A DNA stretch of 64,000 bases from Lumnitzera littorea. Taxonomy: Eukaryota; Streptophyta; Magnoliopsida; Myrtales; Combretaceae. Location: assembly GCA_024138015.1 (NCBI GenBank), contig JAMXBB010000010.1:50407872-50471871 (forward strand). Direction: 5' to 3'. The notes under the pieces are model-generated. The model made no database searches and was not told the origin of the DNA. It saw only the letters and a program-made list of their open reading frames with translations. Below, in pieces: positions 38,484-52,339 of this stretch; the stretch's first letter is position 1, and each line of letters opens with the position of its first letter. The position numbers and the translations under genes were made by a program.

Positions 38484-41457
38484 CGTAGCTTGGTTATTCT
38501 CGATCGTGAAATCAAATAATCAATCTTATTTGGTGACCAACGTTACTCAAGAAGTTCTCAGAACCCCCAGACTATGGACCCCAGCTATTCTCAATTTTGA
38601 GTGCAAGTAATCCCCCTTTTAGGCACTATGTTTATTCAACTAGAAACCTCGATTATTCTCAAAAGAAGCTCTAGCAATTTAGGCATCGTCAATATCTATG
38701 GATTTTGGAAATTATGTTATCCTCAATCGTAAATTCAATTGATTCATCTTTTTACGAGCTAATCCTTTTCTACACGTTCCCAAAAATCCTTAAATTACAA
38801 ACCTCTACTATCTGGATCCTAAAACCAAGCTAACATACCTATTGGGAATGTAAGCTGCTCGATAGGAGCATTCGTTCTTCTTGAAAGAAGCTTTGGCAAT
38901 TTAGGAGCCTTGGTTCTCCTTAGTTTAGGAATTTTTGTTATTCCATGTAATTCAATCGATAATCCTTTGTCCATGGAGGGAAGATTTTTCTAAAACTTCT
39001 TTACAATCCTTGGAGGATGGATCCTGATGACCCTAAAATATGAAACCGAGTAATCCTTATTTTTAGGGATTCTTGTAATCCATAGTTTACGTAGCCTGGT
39101 TATTCTCAATCGTAAAATCAAATAATCAATCTAATTTGGTGACTAACATTGCTCTAGAAGTTCTCAGAACCCCCAGAGTACGAACTCCGACTGTTCTCAA
39201 CTTTGAGTGCAAGTAATCCCCCTTTTAGGTGCTATGTTAATTAAACAAGAAACCTTGGTTATTCTCGAAGGAAGCTCTAGCAATCTAGGCACCGTTGATG
39301 TCTATGAATTTTGGAAATTTCGTTAACCTCAAACGTAAATTCAATCGATTCATCTTTTTATGAGTTAATCTTTTTCTACACGTTCCCTAAAATCCTTAAA
39401 TTACGAACCTCTACTATCCAAATCCTAAAACTAAGCTAGCCTACTTATTGGGAACATAAGTTATCCGATAGGAGCATTCGTTTCTCTTGAAAGAAGTTTT
39501 AGCAATTTAGGAGCCTCGGTTCTCCTTTGTTTAGGAATTTTTGTAACTCCATGTAATTCAATCTGGTAATCCGTTGTTCGCGGAGGGAAGATTTTTCCAA
39601 AACTTCTTTGCAATCCTTAGAGGACGGATCCTCAGGACTATAATACGGAACCGAGTAATCCTTCTTTTTAAGGATTCTTGTAATCCATAGTTTACTTAGC
39701 CTAGTTATTCTTGATCGTGAAATCAAATAATCAATATTATTTGGTGACCAACATTGCTCCAGAAATTCTCGGAACCCCCAGAGTACGGATCCCGACATTT
39801 CTCAATTTTGAGGGCAAGTAATCCCTCTTTTCGGTACTATGTTTATACAAGAAGAAACCTGGGTGATTCTTGGAAGAAGCTTTAGCAATTTAGGTACCAT
39901 TGTTGTCTATGGAATTTCAAAATTAAGTTATACTCAAATATAAATTCAAGTGATTCATCTTCTTATGTGCTAATCCTTTTATATACGTTCCCAAAAATCC
40001 TTAAATTACAAACCTCTACTATCCAGATCCTAAAACCAAGTTAACATACCTATTGGGAACGTAGGCTGTTCGATAGGAGCATTCGTTCTTCTTGAAAGAA
40101 GCTTTGCCAATATAGGAGCCTTGGTTCTCCTTAGTTTAGGAATTTTTGTAATTCCAAGTAATTCAATCGGTAATCCGTTGTCTGCAGAAGGAAGATTTTT
40201 CCAAAACTTCTTTGCAATCCTTGGAGGACGGATCTTCATGACTCTATAATATGAAACCGAGTAATCCTTCTTTTTAGGGATTCTTGCAATCCATAGTTTA
40301 CGTGGCCTGGTTATTTTCAATCATAAAATCAAATGATTGATCTTATTTGGCAACTAACTTTGCTTAAGAAGTTCTTAGAACCCCCAAAGTACAGACATCA
40401 ACTATTCTCAATTTTGAGGGCATGTAATCCCACTTTTAGGTGCTATGTTTATTCAACAAGAAACATCGGTTATTCTTGGAACAAGCTCTTACTATTTTGG
40501 CACCATCATTATCTATGAATTTTGGAAATTAAGTTATCCTCAATCATAAATTCAAGCGATGCTTCTCTTTATGAGTTAATCTTTTTCTACACGTTCCCTA
40601 AAATCCTTAAATTACGAACCTCTACTATCCAGATCCTAAAACTAAGCTAGCCTACTTATTGGGAACATAAGTTATCCGATAGGAGCATTCGTTTCTCTTG
40701 AAAGAAGTTTTAGCAATTTAGGAGCCTCAGTTCTCCTTTGTTTAGGAATTTTTGTAACTCCATGTAATTCAATCTGGTAATCCGTTGTTCGCGGAGGGAA
40801 GATTTTTCCAAAACTTCTTTGCAATCCTTAAAGGACAGATCCTCAGGACTCTATAATATGAAACCGAGTAATCCTTCTTTTTAGTGATTCTTTTAATCTG
40901 TTGACCAATGTTGCTCCTAAAATTCTTAAAACCCCCAGAGTATAGAGCCCGGCTATTCTCAATTTTAAAGGCAATTAATCCCTCTTTTCGGTGCTATGTT
41001 TATTCATCAAGAAACCTAGGTGATTCTTGGAAGAAGCTCTAGCAACTTAGGCACCATCGTTGTCTACAGAATTTCGAAGTTAAGTTATACTCAAATGTAA
41101 ATTCAAGTGATTCAGCTTCTTATGTGCTAATCTTTTTATATTCGTTCCCTAAAATCCTTAATTTATGAACCTCTACTATCCAGATCCTAAACTACGCTAA
41201 CATACTTATTGGGAACGTAGGCTGTCCAATAGGAGCATTGGTTTTTCTTGAAAGAAGCTTTGGCAATTTAGGAGCCTTAGTTCTCCATAGTTTAGGAATT
41301 TTTGTTATTATAAGTAATTTATTCGGTAATCCATTGTCCGCGGAGGGAAGATTTTTCCAAAACTTCTTTATAATCCATAGAGGACGAATCCTGATGACCC
41401 TAAAATATGAAACAGAGTAATCCCTCTTTTTAGGGATTCTTATAATCCATAGTTTAT
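38484..41457 (+). repeat. Two-monomer alternating variants (about 1211-bp period)
   Basis: The stretch around 39420-39610 (CTAAGCTAGCC, TTTCTCTTGAAAG, GTAACTCC) reappears almost unchanged at 40630-40820, an offset of 1211 bp, two monomers. The monomers between share TAACATAC..TATTGGGAA and a TCAATCGGTAAT-like motif (38820, 40030 and 41190 regions). A variant with TCGGT before the anchor, CCTGGGTGATTC and TTGTCTA.GGAATTTC occurs at anchors 39837, 40994 and, beyond LTR 4, 46188. Confidence 0.75.
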
Positions 41458-41880
41458 ATAGCTTGGTTATTCTCGATCGTGAAATCAAATAATCAATCTT
41501 ATTTAGTGACCAACCTTGCTTTACAAGTTCTCAGAACCCTCAGAGTACAGACCCCAGCTGTTCTAAATTTTGTGTGCAAGTAATCCTCCTTTTAGGCATT
41601 ATGTTTATTCAACAAGAAATCTCGGTTATTCTTGGAAGATGCTCTGGCAATTTAGGCACCGTCAATATCTACAGATTTTGGAAATTACATTATACTCCAT
41701 AAGTTACGAACCTCTGCTATCTGGCTCCTAAAACCATGCTAACCTACTTATTAGGAACATATATTATCCGATATGAGCATTAGCTCTTCTTGAAAGAAGC
41801 TTTGGCAATTTAGGAGCCTCGGTTCTCCTTAGTTTAAGAATTTTTGTTATTCCAAGTAATTCAATCTAGTAATCCTTTGC

Positions 41881-41885
41881 CTACG
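41881..41885. repeat. Degenerate target duplication of LTR 4
   Basis: CTACG at 41881-41885 faces TTGCG at 45320-45324. Other monomers have CTGCG or CTACG here, so both copies can come from CTGCG by one transition each (G to A on the left, C to T on the right). This suggests LTR 4 is the oldest of the four insertions. Confidence 0.5.
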
Positions 41886-43540
41886 TGTCATCACCCTACA
41901 GGGGGCTTAGTAGAATTACCTAAAATTTCCATAATATGGGTGCACCCATGATATGAAAAATTGCCTTGCAAGTTAGAGATTGCAAGACTCTAAATGATTA
42001 AGCACTAAGGTTACTGATTTTTAAGTAAATAATTTACTATAAAATATAAAGATAAATAACTATGGGTATCCGATTTCCCACAGCTCCTCAGAACCGTAGA
42101 GAATCGAAATCCCCTACCAAATAATAAGATAGGATATACCAATATTACAAAAGAAATACAAGAAAAATTAAATTATCAACAAAGGTTGTTTATGTATCAT
42201 CTAAAGAGTACTCAGCTATACCTAATACTAAGATACATATCTTCAACTCACACTCGACACTCGAGACTTATCACAATCCTAATGTAAGTAAACCTGCAAA
42301 AGAAACTATAAGGGAATGAACATATAATAGCTCAGTAAGTTCGTTCCTCACCACCACCGTTTAAGCAAGTTATCACACATTATTATCACACATGCAAGTA
42401 AGCTACCTACATACAAAATGAATGCAGGCGCAATGAATGCAAGCAACACATCCATAGGAGTTCAGAACTATGGAAAGTGTAGAATTACGTCATCTACACT
42501 TTGATTATCCCCTGTATTTACCCGCACAGGGCACCTCAGCTTACTCGCATGAAGCTACCTAAGGGCCTCACCCCACTAGGCTGCACTCGACTATTACCCT
42601 AACCAACAAAAGATTTCAATTCAAATAACGGGATTCCAAACTAGGACTATTCACCCTCTAAGGCCCCTTGGGCACAAACTTACAAGTCCATCTCGTAAGC
42701 CAAAATAAACCAAATTTGCGAGTCCATCTCGCAAGCTAAAATTAACTAAGGCCTTACAGGTACAATAAAGCGAGTCTTCTTGCTATCAAGTAGAGAACCC
42801 ATGCTAACTTTGCCTTAACGATAAAATATCATTTCTAGTACTGTGGCCCTTATCAAAATCGTACAAAATATGTTTAGGATTAGGAAAACTTTTTCCAAAA
42901 ATACCCTTTTTAACATTTTGCAAAGCTAGCACTCTCCATCCATACATTTACTGGGTCATAGACATGCGACGAATAGAACCAGTTATTTGGGTCAGATATT
43001 TATATTTATCAATTTTAAAAAAAATGATCACACAGATGATAGCATACGAGCAGAATAGTCATTCAAACATGCAAGCAGCAAAACATCATACAAGTAACAT
43101 GCACAAGCAAATAGTAGGTCATTAGAACTCCTTCACCTGGATTATTGCTCATTCTCCAAGCCTTTGGGGTTTCTAGAACTCGATATTGAATACCTAAAAT
43201 ATAGTAACACTTATAAGTATTTTGAAAAGTCAAACTCCTTAGTTAACTAAAAATCTATTGTAGTTTATCTAGTTTCCTCCAATATAACCCAAGTATAATG
43301 TGTATAGGGTTTATCATATTCAATGGGGTTAATAGTAACTATTTTCTCATATTTGTAAGTTACGAGACTTCCTTTATGTATTTTGGAACATTTTCATTTT
43401 AGCTCGGATTGTTATAAACTTATAATTCATTTTGATCGTTTTCGAACGTATTTTCTCGTAATGAGATCCGTTTTAAACGTTGTAACTTGTAGTTTAAATT
43501 GTGATATAAAAATATCTTAAAAATTATTATTTAAGTTATT

Positions 43541-44430
43541 ATTATTATTATTGCCTTTATTATTTTCATTTTCCCATTATTTATATATATTTTATGGTTT
43601 ATATATATATATATAATTATAATATTGTTATAATTTTATTTTTATAAAAAATATCCTTAATCACGGTATTATATTTATTTATATATATATATATATATAT
43701 ACACCTTACATATTTACAATTTAGTAAATATGTTATATATGCTAATACATATTCGATGTATTACTTATATATATATCTTATACGTATTATATATGTATAT
43801 GTATTTATTGAAATTAAACATACTCTTATATACATATTCATGTATTCATGTTTTTGTATTTATTTTTATATGTCTTACATGTATAAATACCTATAAATAC
43901 ATACATATATATTCGACATATATATACTTATATAGTATTTATCATAAAATATGTATACTATATATTATATATATATATTATGCCGTATATTACAATACCT
44001 ATACTCTATATTATATATATATTTATATATCACATATTACTACTTATGAAAGTATACTAATATATATATTTACTATACGATTATATATGTATATATACGA
44101 AAGTAATTATACATGGATACACATATATATATATATATATATTTTCGGTACAAAATATACAAATGTACTATAGTTATTTAATAAAATACATAATACTCAT
44201 TATATGTATTCTTAAAAAAAAATACATAACACATATTCTTATGTATAATATACCTATGTATATACATGTATACATACCTAGCCTTATACATACATACACT
44301 ACTCAATTTATGTATTTGTGTACATACACATGTATTAATAATGTTATATTTATAAGAAAATATTATACGAATATTATATATATACATGTATATACTACAT
44401 ATTATACATCTATACTACTAAATAATTACT
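43541..44430. repeat. AT-rich low-complexity region with TA microsatellites
   Basis: ATT-type units near 43541-43567 are followed by many short TA runs (for example near 43595, 43680 and 44125) and TATATG-like degenerate repeats. It lies inside LTR 4. The pattern fits decayed and re-expanded simple sequence. Confidence 0.9.
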
Positions 44431-44449
44431 TACCTATTTTTTTAATTTT

Positions 44450-44529
44450 TCTTCTTCTTTTCTTCCTTCTTCTTCTTCTTCTTCTTCTTTTCTCCTTCTT
44501 TTTCTTCTTTCTTTCTCTCTTTTTCTCTC
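44450..44529. repeat. Polypyrimidine (TTC)n tract
   Basis: Almost pure T and C on the plus strand with repeated CTT units, continuing more weakly to about 44620. On the LTR's own strand it is a GAA-type purine tract. Such tracts can form triplex structures in vitro; nothing here shows a role. Confidence 0.9.
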
Positions 44530-47500
44530 ACGGTTTTGGTTTGTGCAAGACGTTCTTTCTCTCTTTTTTTTTTTCCTAAATTTTGCTTCTACGGTTTTGT
44601 TTTTGTTTTTTTTTTCTCCTTTTATTCATGAGTGGTTAGCTTAAAATTTATGCTAAGATATTACCTAAATTTTTTTATTTTCATTTTTCTTTTATTTTCC
44701 ATTCAACACTTGTCAATTTTTTTTCTTTACGTGGGTGGCTCCTTTGAATTTCATTTCCAGAATGTACAATTGGGAAAAAGAAGAGAAGAGAGAAAAAAGA
44801 TAAATTGAAAAGGAAAGAGAAGGAAAATAAAAATTAATAATAAATATATATAATTTTTCGAATCATATAAATTATAACGATTCTCTTCGTAAATTAATTT
44901 TTAAATTTTCGTGAAATTTTATCAATTTAAGTGGTACCCGTTACAATTATAATTTTTATAAGTTATTATAGCGATTTCGTTATAATTTCACGCGAATAGA
45001 CATTTTAGTTGAAAATTGCAATCGACTATAATTTTATCACTTCTGAGTAATATTTAACTATTTTATAGGTTTATGTTTATGATTTTAGGGTTTCGAGCAA
45101 TTTCAGGTTCAATTTTGATTAATGGTGCGTAAACTAGTTTTAGTGTTTTAGTACACAATTTAGGATTTCGATCAATTACTAAGGTTTTTACAATTTATAA
45201 TATATTTAGATTTATGATTTATTAAATTTTTCTCTTACTCAGTTTTAATGACTCTTCAAGTCATTTCTAGTATTAGGGTTCACTTATACTCTTAAATAGC
45301 TAAATTTGCAGGGTTTACATTGCGAAGGGGAGATTTTTCCAAAACTTCTTTACAATCCATAGAGGACGGATCCTCATGACCCTAAAATATGAAATCGAGT
45401 AATCCTTCTTTTTAGGGATTCTTATAATCCATAGTTTACGTACCCTGGTTATTCTCGATTGTGAAATCAAATAATCATTCCTATTTGGTGACCAATGTTG
45501 CTTTAAAAGTTCTCAAAACCCCTAGAGTATGGACCCCGGCTGTTCTCAATTTTGAGTGCAAGTAATCCCCCTTCTAGGCGCTATGTTTATTCAACAAGAA
45601 ACCTTGGTTATTCTCGGAAGAAGCTCTGGCAATTTAGGCACCGTCGATATCAATGAATTTTGGAAATTACGTTATCCTCAAACGTAAATTCAATCGATTC
45701 ATGTTTTTACGAGCTAATCTTTTTCTACACATTCCTAAAAATCCTTAAATTACGAACCTCTACTATCCGGATCCTAAAACTAAGCTAACCTACTTATTAG
45801 GAACATAGTCCATCCGATAGGAGCATTCGTTCCTCTTGAAAGAAGCTTTGGCAATTTAGAAGCCTCAGTTCTCCTTAGTTTAGGAATTTTTATAATTCCA
45901 TGTAATTCTATTTGGTAATCCGTTGTCTACGGAGGGAAGATTTTTCCAAAACTTCTTTAGAATCCTTAGAGGACGGATCCTCAGGACTCTATAATATGGC
46001 ATCGGGTAATCCTTCTTTTTAGGGATTCTTATAATCCATAGTTTAATTAGCCTAGTTATTCTTCATTGTGAAATCAAATAATCAATATTATTTGGTGACC
46101 AATGTTGCTCCAAAAATTCTCAGAACCCCTAGAGTATAGAGCTCGACTGTTTGCAATTTTGAGCGCAAGTAATCCCTCTTTTCGGTGCTATGTGTATTCA
46201 ACAAGAAACCTGGGTGATTCTTGGAAGAAGCTCTAGCAATTTAGGCACTATTGTTGTCTACGGAATTTTGAAATTAAGTTATGGTCAAACGTAAATTCAA
46301 GTGATTCATCTTCTTATGTGCTAATCGTTTTCTATACGTTCCCTAAAATCTTTAAATTATGAACCTCTACTATTCGGATCCTAAAACCAAGCTAACATAC
46401 TTATTGGGAACGTAGGCTATCCGATAGGAGCATTCGTTCTTCTTGAAAGAAGCTTTGGCAATTTGGGAGCCTCGATTCTCCTTAGTTTAGGAATTTTTGT
46501 TATTCCAAGTAATTCAATCTGGTATACCTTTGCCTCCGAAGGGAAGATTTTTCCAAAACTTCTTTACAATCCATAGAGGACGGATCCTCGTGACCCTAAA
46601 ATATGAAACTGAGTAATCCTTCTTTTTAGGGATTCTTGTAATCTATAGTTTACATACCCTGGTTATTCTCGATCTTGAAATCAAATAATCAATCTTATTT
46701 AGTGGGTAACGTCACTCTAGAAGTTCTCAGAACCCTTAGAGTATGGACTTCGACTGTTCCCAATTTTGAGAGCAAGTAATCCCCCTTTCAGGTGCTATGT
46801 TTATTCAATAAGAAACCTCAGTTATTCTCGGAAGAAGCTCTGGTAATTTAAGCACTATCATTATCTATGGATTTTGGAAATTAAGTTATCCTCAATCGAA
46901 AATTTAAGCGATTCATCTTTTTATGAGCCAATCTTTTCCTACAACCACCCTAAAATCCTTAAATTACGAACATCTGCTATACGGCAACTAAAACTAAGCT
47001 AACATACTTATTGGGAATGTAGGCTATCTGATTGGAGCATTTGTTCTTCTTAAAAGAAGCTTTGGCAATTTAGCTTCCTTAGTTCTCCTTAGTTTAGGAA
47101 TTTTTGTTATTTCAAGTAATTCAATATGGTAATCCGTTGTCTGCGAAGGGAAGATTTTTCCAAAACTTCTTTACAATCCTTAGAGGACGGATTCTCACGA
47201 CTCTAAAATATCTAACCGAGTAATCTTTCTTTTTAGGGATTCTTGTAATCCATAGTTTACGTAGGTTAACTATTCTTGATCGTGAATTCAAATAATCAAT
47301 CTTATTTGGTGACCAACGTTGCTCTAGAAGTTCTCAAAAGCCCCAGAGTACGGACCCTAGCTATTCTCAATTTTGAGTGTAAGTAATCCCCCTTTTAGGC
47401 ACTATGTTTATTCAACAAGAAACCTCGGTTATTCTCGAAAGAAGCTTTGGCAATTTAGGCATTGTCGTTATCTACAGATTTTGGAAATTAAGCTGTCCTC

Positions 47501-50500
47501 AATCCTAAATTCAAGCGATTCATCTTTTTATGAGCTAATCATTTTCTACACGTTCCCTAGAATCCTTAAATTATGAACCTTAGTGATCTGGCTCCTAAAA
47601 CTATGCTAACCTACTTATTGTGAACAAAGGCTACTTGATAGAAGCATTTGTTCTTCTTGAAAGAGGCTTTGGCAAATTAGTTGCCTCGGTTCTCCTTAGT
47701 TTATGAATTTTTGTTACTCTAAATAATTCAATCTCGTAATCCATTATCCGTGACGGGAAGATTTTTCCAAAACTTCTTTGCAAGCCTTAGAGGACGGATC
47801 GTCACGACACTAAAATATGAAACCAAGTAATCCTTCTTTTTAAGGATTTTTGTAATCCATAGTTGACGTAGCCTGGTTATTGTCGATCGTGAAATCAAAT
47901 AATCATTCTTATTTGGTAAGTAACATTACTCTAGAAGTTCTCAGGACCCCTAGAAAACCGACTCCAACTATTCTCAATTTTAAGTGCAAGTAATCCCCCT
48001 TTTAGGCGCTATATTTATTTAACAAGAGACCTTGGTTATTTTCGAAAGAAGCTCTGGCAAATTAGGCATTGTCAATATCTACGGATTGTGGAAATTAAGT
48101 TATCCTCAATCCTAAATTCAAGCGATTCGCCTTTTTATGAGCTAATCTTTTTCAACACGTTCCCAAAAATCCTTTAATTACAACTAAGCTAACCTACTTA
48201 TTAGGAACATAGTCTATCCGATAGGAGCATTCGATCTACTTGAAGGAAGCTTTAGCAATTTAGGAGCCTCAGTTCTCCTTAGTTTAGGAATTTTTGTTAC
48301 AACAAGTATTTCAATCTGGTAATCCATTGTTTGCAGAAGGATGATTTTTCCAAAACTTCTATGCAATCCTTGGAGGATAGATTCTCACGACACTAAAATA
48401 TGAAACCAAGTAATCTTTCTTTTTAGGGATTCTTGTAATCCATGGTTTATGTACCTTGGCTATACTCGATCGTGAAATCAAATAATAAATCTTAGTTAGT
48501 GACCAACGTTGCTCCAGAAGTTCTCAGAACCCCCAGAGTACGAACCTTGACTATTCTCAATTTTAAGGGCAAGTAATCCCTCTTTTAAGAGGTGTTTTTA
48601 TTCAACAAGAAACCTTGGCTATTCTTGGGAGAAGCTTTGGCAATTTAGGCACCATCATTATCTACAGATTATGGAAATTAAGTTATCCTCAATCGTAAAT
48701 TCAAGCGATTCATCTTTTTATGAGCTAATCTTTTTCTACACGTTCCCTATAATCCTTAAATTATAAACTTCTGCTATTTAGCTCCTAAAACCATGCTAAC
48801 CTACTTATTGGGCACATGGGCTATCTGACAGAAGCATTTGCTCTTCTTGAAAGAAGCTTTGGCAATGTAGGAGCCTCAGTTCTCCTTAGTTTAGGAATTT
48901 TTGTTATTTCTTGTAATTCAATCTGGTAATCCTTTGCCTGCGAAGGGATGATTTTTCCAAAACTTCTTTGCAATCCATAGAGGACAGACCGTAGTGACCC
49001 TAAAATATGAAATCGAGTAATCCTTCTTTTAAGGGATTCTTGTAATCTATTATTTATGTACCTTGGTTATTCTCGATCTTGAAACCAAATAATCAATCTT
49101 ATTTGGTAAGCAACGTTACTCTAGAAGTTCTCAGAAGCCCTAGAGTACGGACCTCAGCTATTCTCAATTTTTTAGTGCAAGTAATCTCCCATTTAGGCAC
49201 TATGTCTATTCAATGAAAACCCTCGGTTATTCTCGAAAGAAGCTCTGGCAATTTAGGTACCATCGATATCTACGAATTTTAGAGATTACATTATCCTCAA
49301 ATGCAAATTCAATCGATTCAACTTTTTATGAGCTAATCTTTTTCTATACATTCCCAAAAATCCTTAAATTACAAACCTCTGCTATCCAGATCCTAAAACT
49401 AAGCCAACCTACTTATTGGGAACATTGTCCATCCGATAGGAGCATTCGTTCCTCTTGAAAGAAGCTTTGGCAATTTAGTTGCCTCGGTTCAACTTAGTTT
49501 AAGAATTTTTGTTATTCTAAGTAATTCAATCTGATAATCTGTTGTTCACGAAGGGATGATTTTTCCAAAACTTCTTTACAATACATAGAGGATGGATCCT
49601 CACGACTCTAAAATATGAAACCAAGTAATCCTTCTTTATAGGGATTCTTGTAATCCATAGTTTACGTAGCTTGGTTATTTTCCATTGTGAAATCATATAA
49701 TCAATCTTATTTGGTGAGCAACATTGCTTCAGAAGGTTTCAGAACCCCTAGAGTATAGACCCCGACTATTCTCAATTTTGAGGACAAGTAATGCCCCTTT
49801 TAGGCGTTATGTTTATTCAACAAGAAACCTCGATTATTCTCGGATGAAGCTCTAGCAATTTAGGCAACGTCGTTATCTACGCATTTTGGAAACTAAGTAA
49901 TCTTCAATCGTAAATTCAAGTGATTCATCTTTTTATGAACTAATCTTATTCTACACATTCCCTAGAATCCTTAAATTATGAACCTCTACTATCCGGATCC
50001 TAAAACCAAGCTAATATACTTATTGGGAACATAGGCTATCCGATAGGAGCATTCGTTCTTCTTGAAAGAAGCTTTAGCAATTTAGTTGCCTTAGTTCTTC
50101 TTAGTTTAGGAATTTTTGTTATTCTAAGTAATTCAATCTGGTAATCCATTGTCCACGAAGGGAGGACTTTTCCAAAAGTTCTTTGCAATCCCTAGAGGTC
50201 GGATCCTCATGACTCTAAAATATAAAACCGGGTAATCCTTGTTTTTAGGGATTCTTGTAATCCATAGTTTATGTACCGTGGTTGTTTTCGATCATGAAAT
50301 CAAATAATCAATCTTATTTGGTGACTAATGTAGCTCTAGAAGTTCTCAAAACCCCCAAAGTACGAACCACGGCTGTACTCAATTTTGAGTGCAAGTAATC
50401 ACCCTTTTAGGTGCTATGTTTTTTCAATAGGAAACCTTGGTTATTCTTAGAAAATGCTTTGGCAATTTAGGCACCATCGTTATCTACAGATTTTAGGTTT

Positions 50501-50984
50501 TATGTTATTATTAATTTTAAATTGAAGCGTTGCATCTTTTTCTACTTGTTCCCTAGAATCCTTAAATTACAAACCTCTACTATCCGGATCCATAAACCAA
50601 GCTAACTTACTTATTAGGAACATAAGCCATCCAATAAGAGCATTCGTACTTCTTGAATGAAGCATTGGCAATTTAGGAGCCATGCCTCTCCTTAGTTTAG
50701 GAATTTTCATTATTCCAAGTAATTTAATCTGGTAATCAGTTGTCCGTAGAGAGAAGATTTTTCCAAAACATCTTTACAATACCAAGAGGACGAATCCTCA
50801 TGACTCCAAAATATGAAACCGAGTAATCCTTCTTTTTGGGATTTTTGTAATCCATAGTTTACGTAGCCTAGTTATTCTCGATCGTGAAATCAAATAATCA
50901 ATCTTATTTGGTGCCCAACGTTGCTCTAGAAGTGCTCAGAACCCCCAATGTACGAATCTCAATTCCTCTCAATTTTGAGGGCAA

Positions 50985-51010
50985 GTAATCCCTCTTTTAG
51001 GTGCCGTCAT
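50985..51010. other. Deletion junction in a monomer
   Basis: CTTTTAGGTGC, which normally leads into the anchor, is joined straight to CGTCATTATCTG, removing about 77 bp including the anchor. AGGTGC and the AGGCAC at the other breakpoint are alike, so misalignment at short homology is plausible. This leaves a gap of 1137 bp between anchors 50414 and 51551. Confidence 0.8.
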
Positions 51011-52339
51011 TATCTGCGGATTTTTGGAACTAAGTTATGCCCAATCGTAAATTCAAGCAATTCATCTTTTTGTGAGCTAATCTTTTTCTACATGTTCCCT
51101 AAAATCCTTAAATTACAAACCTCTGCTATCCGGCTCCTAAAGCCATGCTAACCTACTTATTGGAAACATAGGCTATTCGATAGGAGCATTCTCTCTTCTT
51201 GAAAGAAGCTTTAGCAATTTAGGAGCCTCGGTTCTCCTCAGTTTAGGAATTTTTGTTATTCTAAGTAATTCAATCTGGTAATCCATTGTCTGTGAAGGGT
51301 GGATTTTTCCAAAACTACTTTGCAATCCTCAAAGGATGGATCCTCGCGACTCTAAAATATGAAACCGAGTAATCCTTCTTTTTAGGGATTCATGTAATCC
51401 ATAGTTTACGTAGCCTAGTTATTCTCAATCGTCAGATCAAATAATCAATCTTATTTAGTGATCAACATAGCTCTAGAAGTTCTCAAAACCCCTAGAGTAC
51501 GGACCTCGGCTGTATTCAATTGTGAGTGTAGGTAATCACCCTTTTAGGTGCTATGTTTATTCAACATGAAACCTTGGTTATCCTTGGAAGAAGCTCTGGC
51601 AATTTAGGCACTGTCGTTATCTATAGATTTTTCATTTTATGTTATTCTCAATCTTAAATTCAAGTGATTCATCTATTTATGAGCTAATCTTTTGCTACAT
51701 GTTCCCTAAAATCCGTAGATTATGAACCTCCGGTATCTAGATCCTAAAACCAAGCTAAGCTACTTATCGGGAACATAGGCTATCCGATAAGAGCATTCGC
51801 TCATCTTGAATGAAGCATTGGATATTTAGGAGCCTCGGTTCTCCTTAGTTTAAGAAATTTTGTTATTCCAAGTAATTCAATATGGTAATTCGTTATCTGC
51901 AGAGGGAAAATTTTTCCAAAACTTCTTTGAAATCCTTCGAGGATAGATCCTCACCACTCTAAAATATGAAATCGAATAATCCTTCATTTTAAGGATTCTT
52001 GTAATCCATAGTTTATGTACCTTGGTTATTCTTGATCGTGGAATCAAATAATTAATCTTATTTGGTGACCAATGTTGCTCCAGAAGTTCTCAAAACACCC
52101 AAAGTACGAATCCTGATTGTTCATAATTTTGAGGGCAAGTAATCCCTCTTTTTGGTGCTATATTTATTCAACAAGAAACCTCGGTTATTCTCGGAAGAAG
52201 CACTGACAATATAGGCACTGTCGTTATCTACGGGTTTTTGAAACTAGGTTTTTCTCAATCGTAAATTCAAGCGATTCATCCCTTTATGAGCTAAACTTTT
52301 TCTATACGTTCCCTAAAATCCTTAAATTACGAACCTCTG

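Larger units (their letters stand above)
30586..41885 (+). repeat. 607-bp tandem satellite, segment D
   Basis: Nineteen monomers. Anchors: 30737, 31344, 31950, 32557, 33164, 33771, 34378, 34984, 35591, 36198, 36805, 37412, 38019, 38626, 39232, 39837, 40443, 40994, 41599. Spacing is 605-607 bp apart from 551 (deletion near 40899). A 64-bp deletion near 41697 shortens the last monomer. The order N-O-P then T-M-N-O-P-Q-R is readable from 30737 to 36198; the P monomer at 31950 switches to S-type sequence near 32100. No gene is seen. Confidence 0.97.
41886..45319 (-). mobile_element. Solo LTR 4, family B, reverse orientation
   Basis: A 3434-bp non-satellite block interrupting a monomer. On the minus strand it starts TGTAAACCCTG (right edge) and ends GGGTGATGACA (left edge), TG...CA. 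The start resembles family A LTRs; the 3' end is shared with LTR 3; most of the middle is not recognisably similar by eye. It holds about 1 kb of AT-rich and pyrimidine-rich low-complexity DNA. Long open frames there (43730-44173, 44163-44579) are Tyr/Ile or Phe/Leu runs from simple sequence, not genes. No gag-pol is present. Flanking monomer sequence resumes at the expected position on the right. Confidence 0.75.

Noticed and set aside
162..40320. Minus-strand frames of 60-99 codons with shared PKLRRTEAPKL-type sequence
   Set aside because: They are the reverse translation of one satellite segment and recur once per monomer. Many copies are interrupted. Not a gene family.
43730..44579. The two longest open frames of the window (147 and 138 codons)
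   Set aside because: They lie in TA-rich and TTC-rich simple sequence and encode runs of Tyr/Ile or Phe/Leu. No domain is visible and they sit inside a reversed LTR.
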